Shown piece by piece: positions 1-9,244 of a DNA stretch of 64,000 nucleotides (within the stretch, counting starts at the first letter, position 1; each line of letters opens with the position of its first letter). Position numbers and translations under genes: made by a program. The notes beneath the pieces are model-generated. The model did no database searches and had not been told where the DNA came from. It saw only the letters and a program-made list of their open reading frames with translations. The stretch is taken from assembly GCF_012221945.1 (NCBI RefSeq), contig NZ_CP032549.1, forward strand, positions 1,674,001 through 1,738,000, given 5' to 3'. The stretch is from Glutamicibacter mishrai (lineage in GTDB: Bacteria; Actinomycetota; Actinomycetes; Actinomycetales; Micrococcaceae).

Positions 1-1726
1 CGTGACCAGTGAAGGCAACACCCTGTGGCAAGGTGGACGTCAGCATTGGCGTCCGACCAGCCCGGTCTTTGGCAAATACTCCCTGGCCCTGGTGGAAAAG
101 CTGGCCGAACGCTACAAGGACCACCCGGCGATAGTTGCGTGGCATGTAAATAACGAGCTGGGCTGCCACAACGCCTACGATTATTCCGATGACGCTGCCG
201 CAGCCTTCCGCATCTGGCTCTCGGAACGCTACGGCACTATCGAAGCGCTGAATCATGCCTGGGGTACAGCGTTCTGGGCGCAGCGATACGGCAGCTTTGA
301 GCACATCCTTCCACCAAGACAAGCCGCCGCCTTCCCGAATCCCACTCAGCAGCTGGACTTCTCGCGCTTCTGTTCGGATGCACTCAAAGATTATCTGGTG
401 GCCGAACGCGAAGTACTGCGCCGCATCACTCCGGATATCCCGGTGACCACCAACTTCATGATCATGGGCGAAACCGGATTTGCTGACTACTCCGACTGGG
501 CTCAGGAAGTGGACTTTGTTTCCAATGACCACTACCGCCAACCCATTGAACGCTCACGTGATGAACTAGGGTTCTCGGCGGCACTGACCTCCGGGGTAGC
601 GCACGGCGAACCCTGGTTCTTGATGGAGCACTCAACCAGCGCGGTGAACTGGCAGCCGATCAACCGGCCGAAGGCGCCTGGAGAGCTGACTCGTGATTCC
701 CTGACCCATGTTGCCCATGGTGCCGACGCGGTCTGCTATTTCCAGTGGCGGCAGTCGGCCGCCGGTGCCGAGAAGTTCCATTCGGCCATGGTTCCGCATG
801 CCGGCCCTGACTCTCGGGTCTTCCGCGACGTGGTGAGCCTCGGTGAACGACTTGGTCAGCTGTCTCCAGTGTCCGGCAGCCACCGGGCACCATCACGGGT
901 GGCGATCCTTTTTGACTGGCATTCATGGTGGGGCAGTGAGTTGGATTCGCACCCGACCGACCAGCTGCGCTACCGCGATGAGGCGTTCGCCTGGTGGTGC
1001 GCGCTGATCGACGTGGGGGTCCGTGCCGATGTGGTGCCGGTCAGCCATGACTTCTCCGGGTACGACATGGTCATCACACCTGTGTTGTATTCGGTGCCGC
1101 GACCTTTGGCGCAGCGTTTGGATGACTACGCTCAGGGCGGTGGGCATCTGATCACCACCTACTTCTCAGGCATCGTTGACGAGAACGACCATGCCTGGCT
1201 CGGTGGTTACCCGGGCGCGCTGCGTGAAGTACTGGGCATCCGCGTTGAGGAGTTCCGCCCTCTGCACCACGGCGAAACCGTGTCATTGGGATCCGTCCCC
1301 GGGCGCGGCGAACTGTGGAGCGAGATTGTTGATATCGCCTCAGAGAACGTGAGCATTGTGGCGAGTTTTGAGCAAGATGAGGAACTTGGCGGACTGCCTG
1401 CGGTGACCCGGCGTGCCCTGAAATCTGGCAGCGCCAGTTATGTCGCAACTTGTCTGGATTCTGAAGCTCGCAGCGTAGTGCTGCAGAAGCTACTGAACGC
1501 TGCGGGTATCGGATCCGAACTTCCTGAGGCGCTACGCGGGCAGGTGGAGTTAGCCGTTCGCCGTGGTGAAAACTCGGACTTTGCCTTCCTGATCAACCGG
1601 ACCAATACCGAGTTGAGTTTGGAAGGTTTTGCCGGGCAGGTCATCGGCGGCCCCGATGCTCCGGGCACCAGAGGCATCCTAGATGGCCGTGCGGTGGCCG
1701 TCTTTGAAATCGAGCACCAGAACTAA
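1..1726 (+). CDS. Beta-galactosidase, GH42 family (5' end outside window)
   Basis: Hydrolyses terminal beta-galactosides such as lactose or plant galacto-oligosaccharides in the cytoplasm. The visible part begins inside the TIM-barrel domain; the GTG at base 2 lies in a conserved internal stretch (VTSEGNTLWQGG), so it is not the true start. About 100 N-terminal residues of a ~680-residue family are missing. Numbering from that GTG, the general acid/base is E52 in HVNNELG and the nucleophile is E209 in FLMEHSTSAVNW, both intact. The C-terminal part fits the GH42 trimerisation and beta domains. It ends at TAA and faces galE across a strong hairpin. With the neighbouring galactose genes it supplies free galactose to the Leloir pathway. 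Family assignment is firm; the exact substrate is not. Confidence 0.93.
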   Translation, partial: VTSEGNTLWQGGRQHWRPTSPVFGKYSLALVEKLAERYKDHPAIVAWHVNNELGCHNAYDYSDDAAAAFRIWLSERYGTIEALNHAWGTAFWAQRYGSFEHILPPRQAAAFPNPTQQLDFSRFCSDALKDYLVAEREVLRRITPDIPVTTNFMIMGETGFADYSDWAQEVDFVSNDHYRQPIERSRDELGFSAALTSGVAHGEPWFLMEHSTSAVNWQPINRPKAPGELTRDSLTHVAHGADAVCYFQWRQSAAGAEKFHSAMVPHAGPDSRVFRDVVSLGERLGQLSPVSGSHRAPSRVAILFDWHSWWGSELDSHPTDQLRYRDEAFAWWCALIDVGVRADVVPVSHDFSGYDMVITPVLYSVPRPLAQRLDDYAQGGGHLITTYFSGIVDENDHAWLGGYPGALREVLGIRVEEFRPLHHGETVSLGSVPGRGELWSEIVDIASENVSIVASFEQDEELGGLPAVTRRALKSGSASYVATCLDSEARSVVLQKLLNAAGIGSELPEALRGQVELAVRRGENSDFAFLINRTNTELSLEGFAGQVIGGPDAPGTRGILDGRAVAVFEIEHQN

Positions 1727-1739
1727 TTGCAGATAGTAA

Positions 1740-1785
1740 CGAATAAGGCGAGGCGCCTCGCAGATGGAGGGCCTCGCCTTATTCG
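1740..1785. terminator. Bidirectional terminator between beta-galactosidase and galE
   Basis: A perfect 15-bp inverted repeat (1740-1754 with 1771-1785, 16-nt loop) lies between two converging genes. The outer stem is AT-rich (cgaataagg/ccttattcg), so both strands end in A/T-rich sequence, as expected for a shared terminator. Confidence 0.8.
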
Positions 1786-1802
1786 TGCAATGACTACGGA
1801 AA

Positions 1803-2765
1803 TTAGACTCGCGACTGGGAAGCGCGGTAGGCGCTGTCCACCATCTCTTCGAGAGTATGGCGCATCTGCCACCCCAAGTCACGAGCCGCCAGCTGTCCGT
1901 CGGCCACAATTCGTGCCGGATCGCCTGGGCGGCGTGCTTCTTGGATCGCGGTGAACGGGACACCGGTCACCTTGGCCACCGCGTCCATGATTTCCCGCAC
2001 GGAAACCCCGTCGCCAGAGCCAAGGTTGTAGACCGGTTCCAGCTCGGTGCCGGCTTCCAACTTCTTCGCCGCCTCAACGTGGGCCAGCGCCAGATCCGCC
2101 ACATGGACGTAGTCGCGCACGCAGGTGCCGTCGGCAGTGTCGTAGTCGGTACCGAAGATCTTTGGGGCCTTGCCTTCATTGAGGGCTTTGAAGACAAGTG
2201 GGAACAGGTTGTGCGGGCTGGCATCAAAGAGTTCTTCGCTGCCCGAGCCCACCACGTTGAAGTAACGCAATGAGGTGTGCTTCAGGCCCATCGCCACCGC
2301 CTGATCACGAATCAGCCATTCACCAATCAGCTTGCTCTGGCCGTAGGGAGATTCCGGGAAAGTACCGGTCTCCTCGGTGACCAGGTCAACCGATGGGGTG
2401 CCATAGACTGCAGCGGAAGAGGAGAAGACGATATTCTCAACTCGCGCGTCGGCCATGGCCTGCAATAGGTTGGCGGTACCGGTGACGTTTTGTTCAAAGG
2501 TCAACAGCGGATTTTTTACCGATTCACCAGCGTACTTGTATCCCGCAAGGTGGATCACCCCTCGCACCTGGTGGCGCATAATGATGTCGGTGAGCTTTTC
2601 GCTGTTCAGAATGTTGACCGAATAGAAAGGCACGTCCTGCGGAACAAATCCGCGCACTCCGCTGGACATGGAATCAACGACAATTGGTTCCATAGACACC
2701 TCGGCCAACGAACGGACAACGTGCGACCCAATGTATCCGGCACCGCCGGTAACTAACCAACTCAT
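1803..2765 (-). CDS. galE: UDP-glucose 4-epimerase
   Basis: Interconverts UDP-galactose and UDP-glucose, the last step of the Leloir pathway, in the cytoplasm. It is 320 residues, normal for the family. The N-terminal Rossmann NAD-binding glycine motif GGAGYIG is at residues 7-13; the catalytic YxxxK is Y141-K145 (SPYGQSK), with the serine cluster at 116-118. It is the last gene of the minus-strand operon; its ATG overlaps the galK stop by 4 nt (ATGA), indicating translational coupling. UDP-galactose may also feed cell-wall glycan synthesis. Confidence 0.96.
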   Translation of the reverse strand: MSWLVTGGAGYIGSHVVRSLAEVSMEPIVVDSMSSGVRGFVPQDVPFYSVNILNSEKLTDIIMRHQVRGVIHLAGYKYAGESVKNPLLTFEQNVTGTANLLQAMADARVENIVFSSSAAVYGTPSVDLVTEETGTFPESPYGQSKLIGEWLIRDQAVAMGLKHTSLRYFNVVGSGSEELFDASPHNLFPLVFKALNEGKAPKIFGTDYDTADGTCVRDYVHVADLALAHVEAAKKLEAGTELEPVYNLGSGDGVSVREIMDAVAKVTGVPFTAIQEARRPGDPARIVADGQLAARDLGWQMRHTLEEMVDSAYRASQSRV

Positions 2766-3970
2766 GCCCGTCCTGCTCCTTGATCCGCAACAACAGTGAA
2801 AATGTTCGGCAGAGTGTACCCAGCCTGCTCAAAGGCGGAGATCACGGCGTTGCTCACGGCTTCGATCTGTTCTCGTTTGATCAGCGCAATGGAACTCCCA
2901 CCAAAACCGCCACCGGTCATGCGGGCTCCGATGGCGCCAGCTTGCAAGGAAGCTTCAACCGCCACATCCAGCTCGTCACACGAAATCTCGTAGTCATCAC
3001 GCATCGAAACATGTGACTGGTACAGAAGTTTTCCAACCGCTTCCAAATCCCCATCTTCAAGGGCTTTTACGGTATCCAGAACACGCTGATTTTCGGTCAC
3101 GATATGCCGAGCGCGGCGACGGATCAATGGATCCGCAATAGCTTCGAGCTGGGCAATACCATCAATTTCGCGTAGCGACGATACCTGCAGAATTGCACTG
3201 GCTTCTTCGCAACTGCGCCGGCGCGCGGCGTAACCACCATCAACGTGCGAATGCTCCACGCGAGTATCAATCACCAAAACGACCGCATCATTTTGTGCCA
3301 ATGGCAGTGGAACAGTCTGCGCTTCCATGGAGCGACAGTCCAGGAATAATGCATGTTGTGCCTCGGACATGAGTGAGGCGCTTTGGTCCATGATGCCGGT
3401 GGGTGCGCCAACAAATTCGTTTTCAGCCTGCTGGGTCAGCTGGGCCATGCGCGTGTGCGAAAGTCCCAGTTCATACAGGTCGTTGAGAGCTACGATGGTG
3501 CTGACTTCTAAGGCATGGGATGAGGACAACCCGGATCCAACAGGAACATCAGAATCCACCAGCAAATCAAAGCCTGAAATTTCTTCTTCATCGAGCTGGT
3601 TCAAGGCCCACGCCACGGCAGCTGGATAGGCGGCCCAGCCACTGACGGAACCGGGCTGCAATTCGTCCACTGCAACACTGCTGATTTCAGGGATCTCTGC
3701 ATGGCCATAAGTCGAGGCCAAATTCAGCTGGTTGCCGTCCTGCTCACGAGCAGATTTCCGGCGGATCGCTACGAGGGCGTTCTTATCGATAGCAAACGGC
3801 AGCACGTATCCCAAGTTGTAGTCGGTGTGCTCTCCGATGAGATTAACTCGCCCCGGAGCGCGCCAGATCCCCTCCGGATGATGCCCGTAAAGCTTGAAGA
3901 AATTCTGACGAAGATTTTCAGTGCGTTCCAGAGTTTCTGGGTTATTGCTGTTGCTGTTGCTGTTGCTCAA
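2762..3970 (-). CDS. galK: Galactokinase
   Basis: Phosphorylates galactose at C1 with ATP (GHMP kinase superfamily). It is 402 residues. The galactokinase signature APGRVNLIGEHTDYN lies at about 38-52, the GHMP ATP-binding loop VPVGSGLSSSHALE near 142-155, and a C-terminal GGGFGGSS motif is present. The N-terminus has an odd run of alternating Ser-Asn (residues 2-9) encoded by a hexanucleotide microsatellite, ahead of the normal start of homology. The start overlaps the galT stop by 4 nt and the stop overlaps galE by 4 nt, so galT, galK and galE are translated as a coupled unit. Confidence 0.96.
   Translation of the reverse strand: MSNSNSNSNNPETLERTENLRQNFFKLYGHHPEGIWRAPGRVNLIGEHTDYNLGYVLPFAIDKNALVAIRRKSAREQDGNQLNLASTYGHAEIPEISSVAVDELQPGSVSGWAAYPAAVAWALNQLDEEEISGFDLLVDSDVPVGSGLSSSHALEVSTIVALNDLYELGLSHTRMAQLTQQAENEFVGAPTGIMDQSASLMSEAQHALFLDCRSMEAQTVPLPLAQNDAVVLVIDTRVEHSHVDGGYAARRRSCEEASAILQVSSLREIDGIAQLEAIADPLIRRRARHIVTENQRVLDTVKALEDGDLEAVGKLLYQSHVSMRDDYEISCDELDVAVEASLQAGAIGARMTGGGFGGSSIALIKREQIEAVSNAVISAFEQAGYTLPNIFTVVADQGAGRA
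3948..3968 (-). repeat. Ser-Asn coding hexanucleotide repeat in galK
   Basis: On the coding strand the sequence AGCAAC is repeated three times and followed by AGC/AAT-like units directly after the galK ATG, giving (Ser-Asn)n. It is in frame, six bases per unit, so slippage would lengthen or shorten the disordered N-terminus without a frameshift. No function is evident. Confidence 0.7.
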
Positions 3971-5097
3971 AGCGATACCTCACGCAGTCGTGCAGCCGTC
4001 TGTTCCGGCGTAATGTCATTGATGAAGGCGCCCATGGCGGCTTCGGATCCAGCCAAGAATTTGAGCTTGTCAGCTGCGCGTCGTGGACTGGTTAGTTGTA
4101 GGTGCAGTCGTGTGGCTTCACGGTCGGCATCATTAATTGGTGCTTGGTGCCAGGCAGCAATATACGGAGTCGGGGTGTCATACAGGCCATCAAATCGGCG
4201 CAGCAGATCCCGATACATGATTGCGAGTTCGTCTTTTTCTTCCTCGGTCAGTGCAGCAAAATCTGGCACGTGACGGTGTGGCACTAGATGCGCTTCCAAG
4301 GGCCAGCGAGCGGCGTAAGGAACAAATACAGTGAAGTGCTCGCCGCGCGAAACAATGCGTGATCCGTCGGCAATCTCTGACTCAAGGATCTCTCCGAGCA
4401 ACGCTGTTTGCGTCTTCTCGAAGTGATCCCGGGCCCGCTGCGCGATCTTTTTCGCAGTGGGTGTCACATAGGGGTAAGCGTAAATCTGACCGTGCGGATG
4501 GTGCAGGGTCACACCAATGTCCTGACCTCGATTTTCAAAGATAAAAACCTGCTCAATGCCTTCTTTGGCCGAAAGTTCCCGGGTGCGATGCGCCCAGGCT
4601 TCGACCACTGTGCGGGCTCGCTCATCAGTCAAGGAACCGAAGGATCCAGCATGATCTGGGGTGAAAACAACTACCTCACAGCGGCCTACGGCTGGCACTG
4701 GAGCGTCCGTAATTGGTGCTCCGAGTTCCGGAGAGTGGATCTGGCCTAGTGCTGGGCCAAGGGATGGGAAACGGTTTTCAAAAACCACCACATCAAAATC
4801 TTCGGTCGGGATTTCACTGTGGCGTCCGCCCACACTCGGGCACAGCGGACACTGTTCCTTGGGTGGCAGGTAGGTGCGCGACTGACGGTGTGCTGCAACG
4901 GCAACCCAGTCTCCGGTCAATCGGTCAAGGCGCAGTTCTCCGGGTTCACCACGAGGATCAAGTTCACGATCGTCGATGATTTCGGTGGGAATAGCATGCC
5001 CAGGATCTGCGAAAAATACTGATTCGCGACCATCAGCCAATCGATGGCTAATCCAGTGGTCGGCGAGCGCTTTGGCCTCGAAATTTTCGTCTACCAT
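3967..5097 (-). CDS. galT: Galactose-1-phosphate uridylyltransferase
   Basis: Transfers UMP from UDP-glucose to galactose-1-phosphate, giving UDP-galactose and glucose-1-phosphate. It is 376 residues. The catalytic HPHGQ motif is at 200-204, with H202 the residue expected to carry the uridylyl group. A CPLC pair (C83, C86) fits the zinc site of class I GalT, and a late LEAHLVPHRH segment supplies further ligand histidines. The start codon overlaps the stop of the upstream DeoR gene by one base, and the 3' end overlaps galK, so the operon order is regulator-galT-galK-galE. Confidence 0.96.
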   Translation of the reverse strand: MVDENFEAKALADHWISHRLADGRESVFFADPGHAIPTEIIDDRELDPRGEPGELRLDRLTGDWVAVAAHRQSRTYLPPKEQCPLCPSVGGRHSEIPTEDFDVVVFENRFPSLGPALGQIHSPELGAPITDAPVPAVGRCEVVVFTPDHAGSFGSLTDERARTVVEAWAHRTRELSAKEGIEQVFIFENRGQDIGVTLHHPHGQIYAYPYVTPTAKKIAQRARDHFEKTQTALLGEILESEIADGSRIVSRGEHFTVFVPYAARWPLEAHLVPHRHVPDFAALTEEEKDELAIMYRDLLRRFDGLYDTPTPYIAAWHQAPINDADREATRLHLQLTSPRRAADKLKFLAGSEAAMGAFINDITPEQTAARLREVSL

Positions 5098-5879
5098 CAG
5101 GCCTTCTCCAGTCGTAGGTCATGAATGTGCTCTGAGATGGCGTCTACATCCGCGAGGGACAATCCGTCATCGGTGATGAGTGTGTCAATGGCGTCGAGCT
5201 CGGCAATTCGGTAGAGACCTTTGGTTCCGAATTTGCTGTGGTCGGCGAGCAATACGTTGTTGTTGCTGTGCTCGAGGAAGAGTCGATTAACGTCAACTTC
5301 CATCATGTTTGGTGTACTCAGGCCGTCTTCAATGCTGAATCCGTGGACGCCCATGAAGCAACGATCTACGTGCAGCGATGCGATGGAGGCTGTGGCCAGC
5401 GGTCCCACTAGGGCATCTGAGACGGTACGCATGCCACCGGTGAGAAGTACTGTTTGCCCTTCCACCGGAGCATCCTGAAGTAGGTCTGCGATCCTGGGCG
5501 AATTGGTGACCACGGTAATACGTGGAACCTGGCGTAGTGCCCGTGCGAGTGCGAAGGTGGTAGTTCCGGAGGTCAGGGACACCGACATTCCCGGTTCTAC
5601 GAGCTTGGCGGCGGCCGTTGCGATCGCTGCCTTTTCTGGTAGCTGTAACTGGGACTTGCTCTGGAAGCCTGGCTCATCCGCAGAAGACCCCGATTGCAGC
5701 TCTGCTCCGCCGTGGACCTTGTTCAGTTCGCCGTCTTTGACCAATCGGTTCAAGTCGCGTCGCACTGTCATGTCTGATACGCCGAACTCCTGTGCAAGAT
5801 CTGCAACTTTAGCAGCACCGGCAGCGCGGACACGTTCCAGAATTAGCTGGCGGCGACGCCCTGGCAGAATTTCGCTCAC
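5097..5879 (-). CDS. DeoR-family transcriptional regulator (putative galactose regulator)
   Basis: A 260-residue repressor. The N-terminal winged helix-turn-helix (about 9-56, core KVADLAQEFGVSDMTVRRDL and wing KVHGGAEL) is typical of DeoR sugar regulators, followed by a DeoRC sugar-phosphate sensing domain. As first gene of the gal operon it probably represses its own operon and the divergent alpha-galactosidase operon, with a galactose-pathway phospho-sugar as inducer; that effector is inferred. Candidate operators lie in the AT-rich gap upstream (5922-5999). It is coupled to galT by a one-base overlap. Confidence 0.88.
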   Translation of the reverse strand: MSEILPGRRRQLILERVRAAGAAKVADLAQEFGVSDMTVRRDLNRLVKDGELNKVHGGAELQSGSSADEPGFQSKSQLQLPEKAAIATAAAKLVEPGMSVSLTSGTTTFALARALRQVPRITVVTNSPRIADLLQDAPVEGQTVLLTGGMRTVSDALVGPLATASIASLHVDRCFMGVHGFSIEDGLSTPNMMEVDVNRLFLEHSNNNVLLADHSKFGTKGLYRIAELDAIDTLITDDGLSLADVDAISEHIHDLRLEKA

Positions 5880-5921
5880 AGTCTCTCCTACTTTCTCGCC
5901 GCACGCGACAGTGTTGATTCC

Positions 5922-5999
5922 TGTTCATAATCTAAACATATAGATGTTTATTTCAACAGTCTTGTTGTTTACTTATGTTCATTCTACTATGATCTAAAC
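5922..5999. promoter_or_regulatory. Divergent promoter/operator region of the galactose genes
   Basis: The 167-bp gap between the DeoR gene and the alpha-galactosidase is strikingly AT-rich. It contains an inverted repeat AAACAT-ATAG-ATGTTT (5934-5949), a TGTTCAT motif at 5922-5928 repeated at 5976-5982, and TCTAAAC at 5931-5937 repeated at 5993-5999. Each repeat pair (TGTTCAT then TCTAAAC) has the same order, so these are plausible binding sites for the adjacent DeoR regulator acting on both operons. Confidence 0.55.
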
Positions 6000-6046
6000 C
6001 ACAGACCTGACAACGTTGCCCCTAAGGCCTTCAACGAGGAACGCAC

Positions 6047-8314
6047 ATGACTCAGCATGCAGAACAACTAAACATCAACACGCAGTGCCATGTTCACTTG
6101 AACAGTGGTGACGTGTCAGTACTTATAGATCTCGGTGAACAACAACTACCATCCATCGTCCACTGGGGCGCATCGCTCGGACAGGTTTCCGCTGCCCAAG
6201 CGACCACCATGACCAAGGCCAATGTCAACCACTTCACTTCGAACAACCAAGACCTCCCGGTACGCCCTGACATTCTCGGTTCCCTCCACGCAGGTTGGTC
6301 AGGGCGCCCAGGACTCAGCGGAACTCGCGTCGGTCAAAACTGGTCCCCTAAGTTCACTCTCACCTCAGCTAGCCTGAACAGCACCAACGAGCGGCAAATC
6401 TGCATCACTGACGGCCTGATCAGCGCCTCGGCAGCAACCCTGAACATCGTTGCGGTTGACTCCCACAGCAACCTAGAACTGACGGTCGATATCGAACTGA
6501 CCACGCAGGGCGTACTACGCACCCGCGGAACACTTCGCAACACTGCCTCCGAGGCCTACCAGGTTCACGAATTTGGCCTCATCCTCCCACTACCAACCCA
6601 TGCCGCCGAGATCTTGGACTTTGCCGGCCACTGGGGCAAAGAACGCGTTCCACAGCGCCGAGAACTAACCATCGGTACCCACCTGCGTGAAAACCGCAAG
6701 GGTCGCACCGGAGCGGATGCCGCCTATGTACTGAACGTCGGCGAGCCAGGATTCGACTTTGCCAATGGCGAGTTGTGGGGACTGCACCTGGGTTACTCCG
6801 GCAACCAGCGTGTCTGGGCTGAGAAACTCTATGACGGTAACCGTGCCTTTGGCGCCAGTGAAATTCTGGCACCGGGAGAAATTGAACTTGCACGCGGCGA
6901 AACCGTCAGCACCCCATGGATTTACGGCATCTACGGCGTCGGCCTCGACGAGCAAGCCCACCGACTTCACAGCTGGCTGCGTGGTCGCCCCTCACACCCA
7001 AAGCGCGCCCGTCCGGTGACCCTAAACGTGTGGGAAGCGGTGTACTTCAACCACGACGAAACCAAGCTGAAGCAGCTGGCGGATCGTGCTGCAGAACTCG
7101 GCGTGGAGCGTTACGTTCTGGATGATGGCTGGTTCGGTTCACGCCGCGATGACACCTCAGGACTAGGCGACTGGACCGTCTCCCCAGAGGTATGGCCTCA
7201 GGGTTTGAATACATTGATTGACCACGTCACCTCGCTGGGCATGGAATTTGGCCTGTGGTTTGAACCAGAAATGGTCAACATCGATTCTGACGTAGCCCGC
7301 GAACACCCTGAATGGATCATGGCACCAGCAGGACGCCTGCCGACCGAGAGTCGCAATCAGCAGGTACTGAACCTGGCCATCGACGAAGCTTACGCTCACG
7401 TCCGTGACCAGATGGTGGCAGTTCTCGAAGCTCACAACATTGCCTACATCAAGTGGGACCACAACCGGGACCTGCTCGAAGCCGGCAACCAGCTCACTGG
7501 CAAGGCGTCGGTACACGCCCAAACCCTGGCCGCTTACCGTCTAATGGCCGAGCTTAAGGAACGCTTCCCAGAACTTGAAATCGAATCCTGCTCCTCCGGC
7601 GGAGCTCGTGTTGACCTCGGCGTTCTGGAATTCACTGACCGTGTTTGGGCTTCGGACGACATCGACCCATTTGAACGTCAGCAGATGCACCGCTGGACCC
7701 AGCAGCTCATTCCTGCCGAGCTAATGGGCTCCCACGTAGCTTCCGGCGCTTCACACACTACGCACCGCAATCACAGCCTGCACTACCGTGCAGGCACCGC
7801 GTTCTGGGGCCATATGGGCATCGAATGGGACCTCACCCAAGCGGACCCCGAAGATATGAAGGAACTACGCGCTTGGATCGAAGCCCACAAGGCACATCGC
7901 GATCTGCTACACAACGGACGACTGGTTCGCGTGGATCAGTTTGATTCATCCCTGGATATCCATGGCGTAGTCAGCCAAGACAAGACCGAAGCAATCTTTG
8001 CTGTGGTCTCCTTGGCTCTGGCTGACACCGACCCCGTTGGAAAGTTCCGTTTCACCGGACTAGATGAATCGCTGGACTACGAAATCCTCGATATCACTCC
8101 AGGATTTGAAGCCAGCGCCGAATATCAAGGACGTCACCCACAATCAGCACACCGCGAGCTGAACATGCGCTTGCCAGGCTGGTGGCCTGTAGACGGTCCC
8201 GTCACTCTTAGTGGCGCTGGATTGAGCAAGGCTGGCGTCTTCAGCCCGTGGCTCAACCCAGAATCACTGCGCATTCTGCACCTACGTGCACTACCAGCTA
8301 AGGGATCAAAATGA
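6047..8314 (+). CDS. Alpha-galactosidase, GH36 family
   Basis: Releases galactose from melibiose, raffinose or stachyose-type alpha-galactosides by a retaining mechanism. It is 755 residues, close to the usual ~730 of tetrameric bacterial GH36 enzymes. An N-terminal beta-sandwich is followed by the TIM barrel with the conserved DDGWFG loop, GLWFEPEMVN, the nucleophile D471 in KWDHNRD, the CSSGGARVDLG loop and the acid/base aspartate in SDD (D537/D538). There is no signal peptide, so it is cytoplasmic, consistent with uptake by the adjacent ABC transporter. An aacgagga ribosome site precedes the ATG. The stop overlaps the permease start by 4 nt. Confidence 0.95.
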   Translation: MTQHAEQLNINTQCHVHLNSGDVSVLIDLGEQQLPSIVHWGASLGQVSAAQATTMTKANVNHFTSNNQDLPVRPDILGSLHAGWSGRPGLSGTRVGQNWSPKFTLTSASLNSTNERQICITDGLISASAATLNIVAVDSHSNLELTVDIELTTQGVLRTRGTLRNTASEAYQVHEFGLILPLPTHAAEILDFAGHWGKERVPQRRELTIGTHLRENRKGRTGADAAYVLNVGEPGFDFANGELWGLHLGYSGNQRVWAEKLYDGNRAFGASEILAPGEIELARGETVSTPWIYGIYGVGLDEQAHRLHSWLRGRPSHPKRARPVTLNVWEAVYFNHDETKLKQLADRAAELGVERYVLDDGWFGSRRDDTSGLGDWTVSPEVWPQGLNTLIDHVTSLGMEFGLWFEPEMVNIDSDVAREHPEWIMAPAGRLPTESRNQQVLNLAIDEAYAHVRDQMVAVLEAHNIAYIKWDHNRDLLEAGNQLTGKASVHAQTLAAYRLMAELKERFPELEIESCSSGGARVDLGVLEFTDRVWASDDIDPFERQQMHRWTQQLIPAELMGSHVASGASHTTHRNHSLHYRAGTAFWGHMGIEWDLTQADPEDMKELRAWIEAHKAHRDLLHNGRLVRVDQFDSSLDIHGVVSQDKTEAIFAVVSLALADTDPVGKFRFTGLDESLDYEILDITPGFEASAEYQGRHPQSAHRELNMRLPGWWPVDGPVTLSGAGLSKAGVFSPWLNPESLRILHLRALPAKGSK

Positions 8315-9231
8315 GTTCCTCGACCAACTACCGCTCACTGGGCGCTGCGAAACGTAGTCGTGCATCAAAGCAGGACCTGCGTCTGGCCATCATCTTCCTG
8401 ACTCCAGCAGCCATCGGCTTTTTGGTGTTCTTGGTGTGGCCAACCCTGCGCGGAATCTGGCTGAGCTTCACCTCCTACAACCTACTGACCCCAGCTGAAT
8501 TTGTAGGCTTCGCCAACTATGAACGCATGCTTGGCGACCCAGTGTTCTGGAACTCGATGAAGGTCACCGTAGAGTACGTGGTCATCAACATCGGGCTGCA
8601 AACGGCGATCGCGTTGATCATCGCCTTGCTGATGCACCGGCTGACCCAATCCACACTATTGCGCGGTATCGTCCTGATGCCCTATCTGGTCTCCAACGTC
8701 GTGACCGCCATCGTGTTCCTGTGGGTTCTGGACGTTCAGTTCGGTGTAGCCAACCAGGTTCTTGAATGGATCGGCGTGGACAAGATTGGTTTCCTCTCCA
8801 GCGAAACCTGGGCCATCCCTACCATCGCGTTGATCAATGTTTGGCGCCACGTCGGATACACTGCTCTACTGATTTTTGCCGGTTTGCAGATGCTACCCAA
8901 CGACGTTTTTGAAGCTGCCAAGTTGGACGGCGCGGGCGAATTCCGCTCCTTCTTCTCCATCACCATGCCACTGCTACGTCCAATCATGGCGTTAGTGCTG
9001 ATCATGACCGTCATCGGTTCTTTCCAGGTCTTTGATACGGTCGCGGTGACTACCGGCGGCGGCCCAGCTAACGCCACCAATGTCTTGCAGCTATACATCT
9101 ACGACGTTGCCTTCGGCCGTTTCCAGTTCGGATACGCCTCAGCAATGTCAGTAGCCCTGCTGCTCGTTTTGGGCATCATCACCTTCATCCAATTCCGCTT
9201 GACCCGTGCCGGGTCCAGCGACATGAACTAA
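8311..9231 (+). CDS. Sugar ABC transporter permease, MalF/UgpA type
   Basis: Inner-membrane subunit of a carbohydrate importer (CUT1 family). It is 306 residues with about six membrane segments after a short basic N-terminus. The EAA loop that contacts the ATPase is visible as EAAKLDGAGEFRSFFSITMP. Its ATG overlaps the alpha-galactosidase stop by 4 nt, and a second permease follows 13 nt later, so the transporter probably brings in the substrate of that enzyme. No ATPase gene is nearby. Confidence 0.92.
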   Translation: MSSSTNYRSLGAAKRSRASKQDLRLAIIFLTPAAIGFLVFLVWPTLRGIWLSFTSYNLLTPAEFVGFANYERMLGDPVFWNSMKVTVEYVVINIGLQTAIALIIALLMHRLTQSTLLRGIVLMPYLVSNVVTAIVFLWVLDVQFGVANQVLEWIGVDKIGFLSSETWAIPTIALINVWRHVGYTALLIFAGLQMLPNDVFEAAKLDGAGEFRSFFSITMPLLRPIMALVLIMTVIGSFQVFDTVAVTTGGGPANATNVLQLYIYDVAFGRFQFGYASAMSVALLLVLGIITFIQFRLTRAGSSDMN

Positions 9232-9244
9232 CGGCGGTTCAACC

